A stretch of 64,000 bases of DNA from Microvirga sp. 17 mud 1-3 (GCF_003151255.1 NZ_CP029481.1:1178001-1242000); one strand, 5' to 3'. Positions 45,639-55,291 are shown, counted from the stretch's first letter. A program made the numbers and translations. Notes: generated by a model from the letters alone, not told the origin.

Positions 45639-48600
45639 TCAGATGATCAGGAAGTCCTTCTCGGTCATCGCAAGACCTTTCTTGAGAAGTGCGATCTGGA
45701 CCGCTGCCCCGGAGCCATTTCCGTCCGCATCGTAGTAGAGCTTGCCGGTGCTCTTGTTATAGATGATCCGGTCATCCGCGTCGTGGGCCTCAGCGCCGAT
45801 CCAGAAGGCTTTCTTGGTCAGTGACCCCTTCGAGCCCACAGCCTTGAAGACGCTTTTGGACAAGTGGATGGTGTCGTCCTTCACGGAGAAATCAGTGATG
45901 CGATCGACGTTCGTCTTGCTGGGCTTGGTGTCGAACACGAAGATGTCCTTGCCGGCACCTCCGGTCAGAACATCGGCTCCAATGCCGTCCTTGATCACAT
46001 CCTTGCCTTGCCCGCCGAAAAGCCTGTCATTGCCTGCGCCGCCGACGAGGACATCGTTTCCGGCCCCGCCAGTGAGAAGATCATTGCCACCATTCCCGAA
46101 GAGGGTGTCATCGCCCGCGCCACCGGTAAGGGTGTCATTCCCCTCCGTGCCCTGGGATGTATCGTCTTCATCCTCTACTTGTATCGTAAAGGATCGGTCG
46201 AGGCTTAGGCCGTGCGAGTCCGTGACACGGACATGGACCGTATGGGAGGTCGCGGTCTCATAGTCGAGCTTGCCGCCGTCCTTCACCACCAGTTCGTCAT
46301 CCATGATGGCGAAGCGCCCTCCGGCATCGTCGAGCAGGGTATAAGTCAGTACGTCACCATCCTGATCCTTGCCGATGAGCACACCGATGACCGTGCCGTC
46401 GTCACTGTTTTCCAACACGGCGTTGTCGGACAAGATCAGGTCAGTCGGCGCATGGTTGCTGGGCGGTACCGGGTTCTCGTCCACATCCTTCACGGAAATT
46501 GTGAAGGTCTTTGTGTCGGAGAAGCCTTGGCTGTCGGTCACGCGGACTTGCACCATGTGAGCGGAATTCGTCTCGTAGTCGAGGCGACTGCCGTCAGCGA
46601 CGAGGATCCTGTTCCCCTCCATCCGGAAGCGACCATCGGCGTTATCGAGAAGCTGATAGGACAACGCATCCGCATCAACATCGTACGCCCGGATGATCCC
46701 GACGAGAGTGCCGCTTGCGGCGTTTTCGGCCACTCCGCCGCCTTCGAGAGTCTCGATGACCGGCGGGTGATTTTGTGGCGGGGTATCCGGAACGTCACGG
46801 ACAAAAATCGTGAAGGTCGCTTCCTTGACGCCGCCACGGCCGTCGCTCACCTCAACCCGAACAGCGTGGTTCTGTGCTGCTTCGTAATCGAGCTTGGAGC
46901 TATCTGCCACGACCAGTCGATCGCCCTCGATCCTGAAGCGCCCCTCGGCATTGTCGAGCAGTTTGAAGGTGAGCCGGTCGCCGTCCGGATCGGCACCATG
47001 CAAGTGACCGATAAGAGTGCCAGACGAGGCGTTCTCCATGACCTGGACGCCATCGAGCATCAGCATGGTCGGATCATGGTTGTCCGAAGGCGGGTTCGGG
47101 TCTTCATTCACGTCGTTGACGCTGACGGTGAAAGCCTTGAGCACGACGGCTCCACGGCTGTCGGTCACGCGAACCAGAATGTCGTGGGACGTGGCCTTTT
47201 CATAGTCCAGTTTCGATGCATCGCCAACCACGAGGCGATTTTCGATCAGCCTGAAGCGACCATCGGCGTCATCGAGAAGCTCGACGATTGTCTGGTCATT
47301 GTCAGGATCGGATACAGAGAAGCTTCCGATATAGGTTCCGGACGGAGTGTTTTCGTCGACCGAGCCGTTCGTGAGAACCACCTGCGGCTCGTGGTTCTCG
47401 GGTGGCTGCTCCGGCATGTCTTTGATTTTGATATCGAAAGTCCGCTTCAGTGTCCCGCCGTGACCATCGGAGGCCTGGATCGTTATCGTTTGGATCGGAT
47501 GCGTTTCAAAATCGAGAATGGCGCCCTGGCGGACGACGATCTGATCTCCAACGATCATGAACGGGCTGTCCTGATTGACGATCGTATAGGTGAGCGCATC
47601 CCCGTCCGGGTCCATGCCGAAGATCTTTCCGACATAGTAGCCACCCGGAGCGTTCTCGGGCACGTCTTCAGCCCAGACGAAAAGATCGGCAGGAGGCTGG
47701 TTGGGGGGCGGAGTGTCAGGAATGTCCGCAACGGAAAGCACGAAGACCTTCTCGATACTCGCGCCATGCGAGTCCGTAGCGCTGACTTTGATCGTGTGGA
47801 ACGGATTCGCCTCGTAGTCGAGCTTTGAACCGTCATTGACGACCAGGACATTGCCCTCAAGCCGGAAGCGGCCATCGGCATCGTCGAGCAGGGAGAACTG
47901 CAGGGCATCACCATCCGGGTCCAGTGCCATCAGGGAGGCGATCACCGTGCCGTTCGCGGCGTTCTCTCCAACAACGTTGTTACTAAGGCTCAGGTCGACA
48001 GGCGCATGATTATCGTAGGGTGGCACATCCCCGTCGGCGCGATCCGTAACGCGCACCGTGAGGAGCTGCTCGGTCGTCACCCCGTACGAGTCCGTGACAG
48101 CAACTGTCACGACGTGAGACGTTGCGGTCTCATAGTCTAGCTTGCTGCCATCAGCCACGACAAGCATGTTGCCTTTTATTGCGAAGCGCCCGTCAGCATT
48201 GTCGACCAATCGATAGCTGATCGCATCGCCATCGGGATCGAGCGCCTTGACCCAGCCGACGATGACGTTCTTGTTCGAACCCTCCGGCACATAGTCGCCC
48301 TGGAGTCCGACGACGACTGGGGCGTGGTTTACGGGAGGTGGAGGCGGCGGAGGCGCCGGCACGTCCTCCAAGTCACGCAGGTAAAGCGTGACGACGTAAT
48401 CCTGCGTTGCCCCTTGAGAGTCCGAGGCCCTGATCAGAACTTGGTAGGACTGGGCAACCTCGAAATCGAGATGCGCACCGTCCGCGACTTTAAGCATCCC
48501 ATCTTCGATTTTGAAGCGCCCGCCTGCGTCGTAAACTAGCGAGACATCGGCGATACCGTCCTCGGCATCGAAACCGAAGACGGTACTGATCAGCGTGCCA

Positions 48601-48701
48601 CCAGCGGCGTTCTCATCGACGAACACATTGCCAAGATATATATAAGGCGCGGAATTCGATGCCTTGTCCTGAGATTGCAAGTCTACCATGGTCCCCCCCA
48701 T
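45639..48701 (-). CDS. Large RTX protein with eight cadherin/Ig-like repeats, probable type I secreted adhesin
   Basis: A 1,020-residue protein with eight tandem units of about 100 residues, each starting N-H-x-P (NHAPVVVG, NHAPVDLS, NHEPQVVL and so on), then VxEN, DPDGDALxY-type calcium sites, DADGRFxIEGNxLVVADGSK and LDYExATSH, and closing VRVTDS-G. After a Pro-rich linker (PAPPPPPPPVN) early on, the C-terminus has RTX nonapeptides (GGAGDDTLFGNGGND) and the secretion end typical of type I substrates. No signal peptide. G+C and codon use look lower than in neighbours, suggesting transfer or relaxed constraint. Start could be the ATG four codons on (48689). No type I transporter is adjacent. 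Confidence 0.88.
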   Translation of the reverse strand: MGGTMVDLQSQDKASNSAPYIYLGNVFVDENAAGGTLISTVFGFDAEDGIADVSLVYDAGGRFKIEDGMLKVADGAHLDFEVAQSYQVLIRASDSQGATQDYVVTLYLRDLEDVPAPPPPPPPVNHAPVVVGLQGDYVPEGSNKNVIVGWVKALDPDGDAISYRLVDNADGRFAIKGNMLVVADGSKLDYETATSHVVTVAVTDSYGVTTEQLLTVRVTDRADGDVPPYDNHAPVDLSLSNNVVGENAANGTVIASLMALDPDGDALQFSLLDDADGRFRLEGNVLVVNDGSKLDYEANPFHTIKVSATDSHGASIEKVFVLSVADIPDTPPPNQPPADLFVWAEDVPENAPGGYYVGKIFGMDPDGDALTYTIVNQDSPFMIVGDQIVVRQGAILDFETHPIQTITIQASDGHGGTLKRTFDIKIKDMPEQPPENHEPQVVLTNGSVDENTPSGTYIGSFSVSDPDNDQTIVELLDDADGRFRLIENRLVVGDASKLDYEKATSHDILVRVTDSRGAVVLKAFTVSVNDVNEDPNPPSDNHDPTMLMLDGVQVMENASSGTLIGHLHGADPDGDRLTFKLLDNAEGRFRIEGDRLVVADSSKLDYEAAQNHAVRVEVSDGRGGVKEATFTIFVRDVPDTPPQNHPPVIETLEGGGVAENAASGTLVGIIRAYDVDADALSYQLLDNADGRFRMEGNRILVADGSRLDYETNSAHMVQVRVTDSQGFSDTKTFTISVKDVDENPVPPSNHAPTDLILSDNAVLENSDDGTVIGVLIGKDQDGDVLTYTLLDDAGGRFAIMDDELVVKDGGKLDYETATSHTVHVRVTDSHGLSLDRSFTIQVEDEDDTSQGTEGNDTLTGGAGDDTLFGNGGNDLLTGGAGNDVLVGGAGNDRLFGGQGKDVIKDGIGADVLTGGAGKDIFVFDTKPSKTNVDRITDFSVKDDTIHLSKSVFKAVGSKGSLTKKAFWIGAEAHDADDRIIYNKSTGKLYYDADGNGSGAAVQIALLKKGLAMTEKDFLII

Positions 48702-48761
48702 CTAGGCGGACCTTTATGCAATGTTATTGCAATATAGTCCAGGTTTATTTGCTTAATAGGC

Positions 48762-49679
48762 CTACAAATCCGTCTCTAAAAGCTCCTTTCCTGTATACCC
48801 CTGCGCATAGAGCAGGGCCGTCAGGTCTCCATGGTCGATGCGGGCGTGGGCGGCGGCCGCGACGGCGGGTTTGGCGTGGTAGGCTACTCCGAGGCCGGCT
48901 TCGCCCAGCATGGCGAGGTCGTTTGCGCCGTCGCCGACCGCCATGGTGTCCCCATGGGAAAGGCCGAGGCGGTCACGCAGTTCGACAAGGGTCGCGAGCT
49001 TCGCCTCGCGCCCAAGGATCGGCTCCTCGACCTGTCCGGCCAGCATCTCGCCCTCCACGATCAGGCGGTTGGAGCGGTGCTCGTGGAAGCCGATCTTCGC
49101 GGCGATCGGGCCCGTGAAGAGCGTGAAGCCACCGGAGACGAGGCACGTATAGGCGCCGTTCTTCCGCATGGTCCGCACCAGGGTGCTCCCGCCGGGCATC
49201 AGGCTGATGCGGTGCGCGATGATCTCGTCCACCACCTTGACGGGCAGGTTCTTGAGGAGCGAGACGCGCTCCCGCAGGGCCGGCTCGAAGGCGATCTCGC
49301 CGCGCATGGCGCGCTCGGTGATCTCGGAGACTTCGGCCTTCAGGCCGACGAAATCCGCCAGTTCATCGATGCATTCCTGCCCGATCATGGTGGAATCCAT
49401 GTCGGCCAGGAACAGGCGCTTGCGCCGCCCCTCCAGGGGCTGGACGATCACGTCCACGGGCGCATCGCCGAGGGCGTCGCGAAGCGCGGCCTCGATGGCG
49501 GCGCGGGTCCGGCCGCCGGCCGGCAGGATGAGGTCGGCGGCGATTCCGCTTGCCAGGACGACCTGTTCCGTCTCTTGTCCCAGCGCCCCTGCGGCCGCCG
49601 TCAGGACCGCGCCGGTCACGGCCGGGCGGAGGGGATTGGCGACGAGCGTCGCGACGACGAGATCGGGGGAAGCAGCCAT
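48762..49679 (-). CDS. serB: Phosphoserine phosphatase
   Basis: A 305-residue HAD phosphatase, last step of serine synthesis. After an N-terminal regulatory-like region the catalytic block [20 protein letters not shown] has the DxDST nucleophile motif. [20 protein letters not shown] and the metal site [20 protein letters not shown] follow. It is longer than the minimal HAD form by an N-terminal domain, as usual in alphaproteobacteria. It is divergent from miaA with 14 bases between the starts, so the promoters overlap. Confidence 0.94.
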   Translation of the reverse strand: MAASPDLVVATLVANPLRPAVTGAVLTAAAGALGQETEQVVLASGIAADLILPAGGRTRAAIEAALRDALGDAPVDVIVQPLEGRRKRLFLADMDSTMIGQECIDELADFVGLKAEVSEITERAMRGEIAFEPALRERVSLLKNLPVKVVDEIIAHRISLMPGGSTLVRTMRKNGAYTCLVSGGFTLFTGPIAAKIGFHEHRSNRLIVEGEMLAGQVEEPILGREAKLATLVELRDRLGLSHGDTMAVGDGANDLAMLGEAGLGVAYHAKPAVAAAAHARIDHGDLTALLYAQGYTGKELLETDL

Positions 49680-49693
49680 CGTGGAGACCGGAT

Positions 49694-50644
49694 GTGAGTG
49701 ACGTTCGGATCGGCGCGGTTCTCATTGCAGGGCCGACCGCATCAGGCAAGTCCGCTTTGGGAATTCGTCTCGCGCAGGCCCTCGACGGGGTCGTGGTGAA
49801 TGCCGATTCCATGCAGGTCTACCGGGACCTGCGGGTGCTGACCGCCCGTCCGACGCCTGATGAGGAGGCGCTCGCCCCGCACCGGCTCTACGGCCACGTG
49901 GACGCCGCCATGAACTTCTCGGTCGGCCGCTACGTCGCGGACGCCACAGCCCTCCTCGAGGAGTTGAGGGGCCGGAAGCTTCCGATCTTCGTGGGCGGGA
50001 CGGGACTCTACTTCAAAGCCCTGACCGAAGGCCTCTCGGACATCCCGCCCGTGCCGGAGGAGGTGCGGGAGGCGGTGCGCCGGGAGAGTGATGGGCTGGA
50101 GACCCCGGAGCTCCACCGCCTCCTCATGGAGCGCGACCCAGAGACGGGGCGGACCCTACGCCCCTCCGACCGCCTGCGGGTACAGCGGGCCCTCGAAATC
50201 TACGCCGCGACGGGCCGGCCGCTCGTGTCCTTCCACGGGGCGCGCCAGCCCGGCCCCCTGGCGTCGGTCCCGGTCGTAAAAATCTTCCTGGCGCCCGAGC
50301 GGGAGGAGCTGCGCCAGCGCATCGATGCCCGCTTCCTCGCCATGATGGAGGGCGGTGCCCTAGAGGAGGTGAGGGCGCTCGGAGAGCGAAACCTCGACCC
50401 CATGCTGCCTGCCATGCGGGCTCATGGAGTGCCGAGCCTGCTCGCTTACCTGCGCGGCGAGATCTCCCGCGAAGAGGCCATCGCCCGGGGGCAGGGGGAC
50501 ACCCGTCGCTACGCCAAGCGCCAGTTCACCTGGTTCCGGCACCAGTTGCCCGACTGGGCCTGGGTGGCGCCGGAGGAGGGATACGAGGCCGTCATGGGCG
50601 GCCTCAATGCCCCGGCGCGCCCGTCGCCATCTGGTAGAACGTGA
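49694..50644 (+). CDS. miaA: tRNA dimethylallyltransferase
   Basis: A 316-residue enzyme that adds isopentenyl to A37 of tRNAs reading UNN codons. [20 protein letters not shown] is the P-loop, [20 protein letters not shown] the catalytic Asp region, [20 protein letters not shown] the substrate loop, and [17 protein letters not shown] the C-terminal signature. The GTG at 49694 has GGAG seven bases upstream; the longer open frame from 49550 is antisense to serB. Its 3' end overlaps the convergent DUF155 gene by 41 bases. Confidence 0.95.
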   Translation: MSDVRIGAVLIAGPTASGKSALGIRLAQALDGVVVNADSMQVYRDLRVLTARPTPDEEALAPHRLYGHVDAAMNFSVGRYVADATALLEELRGRKLPIFVGGTGLYFKALTEGLSDIPPVPEEVREAVRRESDGLETPELHRLLMERDPETGRTLRPSDRLRVQRALEIYAATGRPLVSFHGARQPGPLASVPVVKIFLAPEREELRQRIDARFLAMMEGGALEEVRALGERNLDPMLPAMRAHGVPSLLAYLRGEISREEAIARGQGDTRRYAKRQFTWFRHQLPDWAWVAPEEGYEAVMGGLNAPARPSPSGRT

Positions 50645-51431
50645 TCACGATCTCGAAGACGATCAGGAGGACGATGATCAGTTCGAGCCTCAGGGAGCGC
50701 TCGGTGTCGATGAGATCCGTGAGGGCCTGGGTGGTGTCGCCGATCACGTCGAGCTTGCCATGGAGGGAGCTCGCCCGCTCCTTCAGCTCGTATTCGTCCT
50801 CGAGGCGCGCATAGAGGCGCTCCAGATCCGGGCGGTCCCAGAGCACGTCCGGCTTCTCCTCCACGGCCACCCGGCCTGAGACCCTCTGGCGGACCAGGAG
50901 GGCGTTGCCCACGAGCTTGAGGATTTCCCGGCGCCCGCCGGGGCGCTTGCCTTTCTCGGCCAGGAACCGGGCGAAGGGCTCCATCACGTCGAAGACGGCC
51001 GACGCCTCCCGCTCGTCCCGGGACAGGGCGGCGCTCTTGGCGAGGGCGTCGGCGATCACGGCGAGCCGCTCGGTCGAGAGGTTTCGGACATAGATGGGCC
51101 CGCCCGGGGGGATCTGGTCGTCCTTGTCGGCCGAAATCTCGATAAGGGCCGTCTCCTCCTCGTGGCGGGCGAATTCGCCGATGATCCGCTGGCGCAGGCC
51201 GCGGATCACGTCGTCCTCCTCCAGGGGCGTGAGGCCCACGAGGACCGCGACGCCGAAGCGGAACAGGGCCACGAAGCCCTCCTGGCCGGCCCGGAACGCG
51301 AGGGGGGAGGTGGAGAGCACGTCGCTGCGCTCCAGCCCGGCCACATCGAGCCGGTCGCCGAGGAGCAGGGCGCGGGCGGTGATGCGCGGCCCGCGGGCGG
51401 AATTTTCGGTTGTGGAAACGGTATTGGTCAT
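50604..51431 (-). CDS. RMD1/DUF155 family protein with C-terminal membrane anchor
   Basis: A 275-residue DUF155 protein, related to mitochondrial RMND1, which is required for mitochondrial translation. The domain runs from [20 protein letters not shown] through [40 protein letters not shown] and [24 protein letters not shown] [21 protein letters not shown]-terminal transmembrane helix ([20 protein letters not shown]) and a short tail follow. The bacterial function is unknown. The ATG at 51431 was preferred over a longer frame to 51704, which would run into the ilv leader region. Confidence 0.85.
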   Translation of the reverse strand: MTNTVSTTENSARGPRITARALLLGDRLDVAGLERSDVLSTSPLAFRAGQEGFVALFRFGVAVLVGLTPLEEDDVIRGLRQRIIGEFARHEEETALIEISADKDDQIPPGGPIYVRNLSTERLAVIADALAKSAALSRDEREASAVFDVMEPFARFLAEKGKRPGGRREILKLVGNALLVRQRVSGRVAVEEKPDVLWDRPDLERLYARLEDEYELKERASSLHGKLDVIGDTTQALTDLIDTERSLRLELIIVLLIVFEIVITFYQMATGAPGH

Positions 51432-51493
51432 GACACAGTGCTGGCAGGTCCTGATCGTAAGAGCTAGGCCGTGAACCGGCAAATGCGAGACGC

Positions 51494-51520
51494 TTGACCG
51501 AGTGAAACGCATCGGATAGC
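51494..51520 (+). promoter_or_regulatory. Probable promoter of the ilvB leader transcript
   Basis: TTGACC (51494) and GATAGC (51515) with 15 bases between them lie 35 bases before the ilv leader peptide. The -35 is good; the -10 and spacing are less so. Confidence 0.4.
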
Positions 51521-51554
51521 GTCGACGCAACTTTCGAACCCAAGAGCTGCATTC

Positions 51555-51605
51555 ATGCGCAAGCTTATTATCGTAGTACGAGCGCCATCGACGGAGCGGG
51601 GATAG
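51555..51605 (+). CDS. ilvB leader peptide (16 residues)
   Basis: A short frame reading [16 protein letters not shown]. Residues 4-8 are Leu-Ile-Ile-Val-Val, encoded CTT ATT ATC GTA GTA, exactly the three branched-chain amino acids, with A/T-ending codons that are unusual in this GC-rich genome. A hairpin and an intrinsic terminator follow before ilvB. This is the layout of a branched-chain amino acid attenuator leader. No strong ribosome site is seen; AAGAGCTG lies upstream. Too short for standard gene callers. Confidence 0.85.
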   Translation: MRKLIIVVRAPSTERG

Positions 51606-51653
51606 TCCCGCAGGTCCGGCGATGGCGCACAGGCCCCCACTGGGGCCTTTTTT
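51582..51653 (+). promoter_or_regulatory. ilvB attenuator (pause hairpin plus intrinsic terminator)
   Basis: The first hairpin pairs GCGCCATCG (51582-51590, inside the leader frame) with CGATGGCGC (51620-51628). The second pairs AGGCCCC (51631) with GGGGCCT (51642-51648) over a four-base loop, followed by six T (51648-51653), an intrinsic terminator. A ribosome held at the Leu-Ile-Val codons would cover sequence next to the first stem and so alter folding of the second. The ilvB ATG is 50 bases downstream of the T-run. Confidence 0.85.
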
Positions 51654-51702
51654 ATTGCCCAGATTTCCCAAGACAGCGAAGAGACCAGACGGAGCGAGTG
51701 AC

Positions 51703-53475
51703 ATGAGCGAGACGATGACGGGAGCCGAAATGGTGATCCGCGCTCTCCAGGATCAGGGTGTCGAGCATATTTTCGGCTATCCCGGCGGAGCGGTCCTGCC
51801 GATCTACGACGCCCTCTTCCACCAGGAGAAGGTCCGTCACGTCCTCGTCCGCCACGAGCAGGGCGCGGTCCATGCGGCCGAAGGCTATGCCCGCTCCTCC
51901 GGCAAGCCCGGCGTGGTGCTGGTGACCTCCGGCCCCGGGGCCACGAACGCCGTGACGGGCCTTGCCGACGCCATGATGGACTCGATCCCCCTGGTCTGTA
52001 TCACCGGCCAGGTCCCGACCCATCTCATCGGCTCCGACGCCTTCCAGGAATGCGACACGGTCGGCATCACGCGCCACTGCACGAAGCATAACTACCTGGT
52101 CAAATCTATCGAGGACCTGCCGCGGATCCTTCACGAGGCCTTCTACGTGGCCATGAACGGCCGGCCGGGCCCCGTCGTGATCGACCTGCCGAAGGACATC
52201 CAGTTCAAGACCGGCACCTATGTGCGCCCGGCCAACAACCAGCACAAGACCTACCATCCCACCGTCAAGGGCGACATGGAGCGCATCCGCGCTGCCATCG
52301 ACCTGATGGCGAATGCCAAGCGTCCGATCTTCTACACGGGCGGCGGCGTCATCAATTCGGGCCCGCACGCCTCCGCGCTCCTGCGCGAGCTCGTGCACCT
52401 GACGGGCTTCCCGGTCACGTCGACCCTGATGGGACTCGGCGCCTATCCGGCCTCCGACCCGCAATTCCTCGGCATGGTCGGAATGCACGGCACCTACGAG
52501 TCGAACCTCGCGATGCACGAATGCGACGTGATGATCAACATCGGCGCGCGCTTCGACGACCGCATCACCGGGCGGCTCGATGCCTTCTCGCCGTTCTCCA
52601 AGCGCATCCACGTGGACATCGACCCGTCCTCCATCAACAAAAACGTGCGAGCCGATATTCCGATCATCGGCGATTGCGCGCATGTGCTCGAGGACATGTT
52701 GCGCCTGTGGCGGCAGAAGTCGCCGCAGGTGGACAAGGTCGCCCTCCAGGAATGGTGGGACAAGATCGGCGGCTGGCGGGAGCGCAACTGCCTCGCCTAT
52801 CGGAATTCCACCGAGACCATCAAGCCGCAATACGCGATCCAGCGGCTCTACGAGCTCACCCGGGACCGTGAGACCTACGTCACCACGGAAGTGGGCCAGC
52901 ACCAGATGTGGGCCGCGCAGTACTTCAAGTTCGAGGAGCCGAACCGCTGGATGACCTCGGGCGGCCACGGCACCATGGGCTACGGGCTGCCGGCCGCGGT
53001 CGGCGCGCAGCTTGCCCATCCGGACGCCCTCGTGATCGATATCGCGGGCGAAGCATCGATCCAGATGATGCTGCAGGAAATGTCGACGGCCCTACAGTAC
53101 AATCTGCCGATCAAGGTCTTCATCCTCAACAACGAGTATATGGGCATGGTCCGGCAGTGGCAGGAGCTGCTGCACGGCGGGCGCTACTCCCACAGCTATT
53201 CGGAATCCCTGCCCGACTTCGTGAAGCTCGCCGAAGCCTATGGCGGCGTCGGCATCCGCTGCGACAAGCCGGCGGATCTCGACGAGGCGATCCTGAAGAT
53301 GATCAACACGAACCGTCCGGTGATCTTCGACTGCATCGTCGACAAGACCGAGAACTGCTTCCCGATGATCCCGTCGGGCAAGGCGCATAACGAGATGCTG
53401 CTCAACGACTATCTCGGCGAGACCGGAACCGACATCGGCTCCGTCATCGACGAGAAGGGCAAGATGCTGGTGTAA
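51703..53475 (+). CDS. ilvB: Acetolactate synthase, large (catalytic) subunit
   Basis: A 590-residue thiamine-diphosphate enzyme that starts valine, leucine and isoleucine synthesis. [20 protein letters not shown], the catalytic Glu in [19 protein letters not shown], the ThDP motif around [20 protein letters not shown], and [20 protein letters not shown] are present. The sequence looks like IlvI/IlvB of alphaproteobacteria. GGAGCGAG precedes the ATG. A leader peptide and attenuator lie upstream, and a GST-like gene separates it from the regulatory subunit gene ilvN. Confidence 0.96.
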   Translation: MSETMTGAEMVIRALQDQGVEHIFGYPGGAVLPIYDALFHQEKVRHVLVRHEQGAVHAAEGYARSSGKPGVVLVTSGPGATNAVTGLADAMMDSIPLVCITGQVPTHLIGSDAFQECDTVGITRHCTKHNYLVKSIEDLPRILHEAFYVAMNGRPGPVVIDLPKDIQFKTGTYVRPANNQHKTYHPTVKGDMERIRAAIDLMANAKRPIFYTGGGVINSGPHASALLRELVHLTGFPVTSTLMGLGAYPASDPQFLGMVGMHGTYESNLAMHECDVMINIGARFDDRITGRLDAFSPFSKRIHVDIDPSSINKNVRADIPIIGDCAHVLEDMLRLWRQKSPQVDKVALQEWWDKIGGWRERNCLAYRNSTETIKPQYAIQRLYELTRDRETYVTTEVGQHQMWAAQYFKFEEPNRWMTSGGHGTMGYGLPAAVGAQLAHPDALVIDIAGEASIQMMLQEMSTALQYNLPIKVFILNNEYMGMVRQWQELLHGGRYSHSYSESLPDFVKLAEAYGGVGIRCDKPADLDEAILKMINTNRPVIFDCIVDKTENCFPMIPSGKAHNEMLLNDYLGETGTDIGSVIDEKGKMLV

Positions 53476-53489
53476 CGAAGACCGAAAGT

Positions 53490-53511
53490 CCCTCTCCCAT
53501 CCGGGAGAGGG
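53490..53511 (+). other. Hairpin between ilvB and the GST-like gene
   Basis: CCCTCTCCC and GGGAGAGGG form a perfect 9-bp stem with a four-base loop. There is no T-run, so it is not a typical terminator; it could trim or protect transcript ends, or be a minor repeat. The GST start follows 15 bases later. Confidence 0.4.
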
Positions 53512-53526
53512 GGGAGAATTCTAGCG

Positions 53527-54207
53527 ATGCCCACCCTCGTTATCGCCAACAAGTGCTATTCGTCCTGGTCGCTGCGTCCCTGGCTGTTGATGAAGCAGCT
53601 GGGGATTGCCTTCGACGAAATCACGATCCCGCTCGATCTGCCGGACACGAAGGAGAAGGTGCTCAAGCATTCTCCTGCCGGGAAGGTGCCGATCCTCATC
53701 GATGGCGATGTGACCGTGTGGGAGAGCATCAGCATTATGGAATATATAGGCGATGCCTTCGGGGCTCCTGTCTGGCCCGAGGATCGCAAGGCACGTGCCA
53801 TGGCGCGCTCCGTCGCGGCAGAAATGCACGCCAGTTTCTTCGCTCTCCGTAATGCCTGCCCGATGAATCTCGGCAAGAAATACGCACGCAAGGATCGCGG
53901 CGAGGCCGTCGCGCGCGACGTCGCACGCTTCGCTGAGATCGTCTCCCAGTCCCGTGAGCAGTTCGGCGCTGGCGGTCCGTTCCTCTTCGGGGCCTTTTCG
54001 GCCGCGGACGCCATGTACGCTCCGCTCGCCACGCGCCTCGACACCTATTCGATCCCCCTCGATGGAACGACGAAGGCTTACGTCGATGCCGTTCTCTCCC
54101 TTCCGGCCTTCCGGGAATGGCGCGAGGCGGGGTTGAAGGAAAGCTGGATCGTCGACGCCGACGAGGTCGACGAGGAGCCCATCGCCAATTACCGAAATGC
54201 CGCCTGA
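53527..54207 (+). CDS. Glutathione S-transferase family protein
   Basis: A 226-residue GST-like protein. The N-terminal thioredoxin-like domain has CYSSWSLRPWLLMKQLGIAF, with the Ser-x-x-S site where zeta-type and related GSTs have a catalytic Ser or Cys, then HSPAGKVPILIDGDVTVWES (cis-Pro and Glu-Ser glutathione-binding signature). The all-helical C-terminal domain contains FGAFSAADAMYAPLATRLDT. Its place between ilvB and ilvN is unusual; co-transcription is likely but a role in amino acid synthesis is not shown. Confidence 0.85.
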   Translation: MPTLVIANKCYSSWSLRPWLLMKQLGIAFDEITIPLDLPDTKEKVLKHSPAGKVPILIDGDVTVWESISIMEYIGDAFGAPVWPEDRKARAMARSVAAEMHASFFALRNACPMNLGKKYARKDRGEAVARDVARFAEIVSQSREQFGAGGPFLFGAFSAADAMYAPLATRLDTYSIPLDGTTKAYVDAVLSLPAFREWREAGLKESWIVDADEVDEEPIANYRNAA

Positions 54208-54237
54208 AACGAGAACAGGTCCCGGAAGCCAAGAGCC

Positions 54238-54780
54238 ATGAGTCAGATGAGCACCCACTATCCCGGCGCCACCCGCGTCGAACCCGTCACCCGCCACACG
54301 CTCGCGATTATCGTCGACAACGAGCCGGGTGTCCTGGCCCGCATCGCCGGCATGTTCTCGGGGCGCGGCTACAATATCGAGAGCCTCACGGTCACGGAGA
54401 CCGAACACGAGGCTCATATCTCGCGCATCACCATCGTGACGACCGGGACAGACAGCATCATCGAGCAGATCAAGAGCCAGCTCTCGCGGCTCGTTCCCGT
54501 CCACCGCGTGGTGGACCTGACCATGACGGGCGACGCGGTGGAGCGGGAGCTTTGCCTCGTGAAGGTCGTCGGCAAGGGTGACCACCGGGTCGAGGCCATG
54601 CGCCTCGCCTCTGCGTTCGGCGCTCGCACCATGGACGCGACCCTGACGTCGTTTGTCTACGAGCTCACAGGCACCACCGAAGAGGTGGAGCGCTTCATCA
54701 AATTGATGACCGCCGTCGGTCTCGTGGAGGTATCCCGCACCGGCGTGGCCGCCATGGCGCGCGGCGCCGAAAGCATGTAG
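54238..54780 (+). CDS. ilvN: Acetolactate synthase, small (regulatory) subunit
   Basis: A 180-residue ACT-domain protein that binds valine and controls the large subunit. TRHTLAIIVDNEPGVLARIA and GMFSGRGYNIESLTVTETEH are the ACT domain with the valine-binding loop; LVPVHRVVDLTMTGDAVERE and LASAFGARTMDATLTSFVYE belong to the C-terminal domain. A leading segment of about 15 residues precedes the domain. It follows ilvB and the GST gene in the same direction. Confidence 0.95.
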   Translation: MSQMSTHYPGATRVEPVTRHTLAIIVDNEPGVLARIAGMFSGRGYNIESLTVTETEHEAHISRITIVTTGTDSIIEQIKSQLSRLVPVHRVVDLTMTGDAVERELCLVKVVGKGDHRVEAMRLASAFGARTMDATLTSFVYELTGTTEEVERFIKLMTAVGLVEVSRTGVAAMARGAESM

Positions 54781-54785
54781 GCCCT

Positions 54786-55280
54786 GTGCCCGTGTCGTCC
54801 TTTCGCGAGAGCTATCTCGGCCGTCTTCGGGAGGAGGTGGGTGACCGCCTTCTGCTCATGCCCGGCTGCCGCATCGTCGTCGAAGGTGAGGACGGCCGGG
54901 TGCTGCTGCAGCGCCGTTCCGATTTCGGCATCTGGGGTATCCCCGGCGGAGTGCCTGAGGAGGGGGAGGACATCCTGGATGCAATCGTCCGGGAGACGCA
55001 TGAGGAGACCGGGCTTACAGTCCGGAAGCCCCACGCCTTCGGCTATGCCAGTCATCCGGATTTCGAGACCATTCGCTATCCGAACGGGCATGTCTGCCAG
55101 TATTTCTCGCTCATGTTCTGCGCGACCTCCTTCGAGGGTACGCTTGGCGGGAGCGACGGCGAGAGCCTGGAGCTCGGCTGGTTCGCGCCCGACGATCTTC
55201 CGTCCATGCTGCCGAACATGCGCCGGAGCGTGGAAGCCTATGGGCGCTTCAAGGCCAGCGGCGAGTTTCAGATGATATGA
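54786..55280 (+). CDS. NUDIX hydrolase
   Basis: A 164-residue pyrophosphohydrolase. The NUDIX box GGVPEEGEDILDAIVRETHE continuing ETGL fits the G-x5-E-x7-RE-x2-EE-x-G consensus fully. RIVVEGEDGRVLLQRRSDFG precedes it as the first strand pair. Substrate not predictable. GTG start 5 bases after the ilvN stop, so translation may be coupled, although a link to branched-chain synthesis is not implied. Confidence 0.85.
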   Translation: MPVSSFRESYLGRLREEVGDRLLLMPGCRIVVEGEDGRVLLQRRSDFGIWGIPGGVPEEGEDILDAIVRETHEETGLTVRKPHAFGYASHPDFETIRYPNGHVCQYFSLMFCATSFEGTLGGSDGESLELGWFAPDDLPSMLPNMRRSVEAYGRFKASGEFQMI

Positions 55281-55291
55281 GCGCGCTCCCG

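Noticed and set aside
46212..47828. A 538-codon plus-strand frame inside the RTX/cadherin gene
   Set aside because: Antisense to a clear repeat protein; the apparent internal repeats simply mirror the coding repeats.
46000..48700. Regular repeats that could be mistaken for a CRISPR or satellite array
   Set aside because: The unit is about 300 bases, stays in frame and encodes calcium-binding protein domains; there are no constant short repeats with unique spacers.
53490..53511. The hairpin after ilvB as an intrinsic terminator
   Set aside because: It has a good stem but no T-run, and the downstream genes ilvN and GST are in the same direction.
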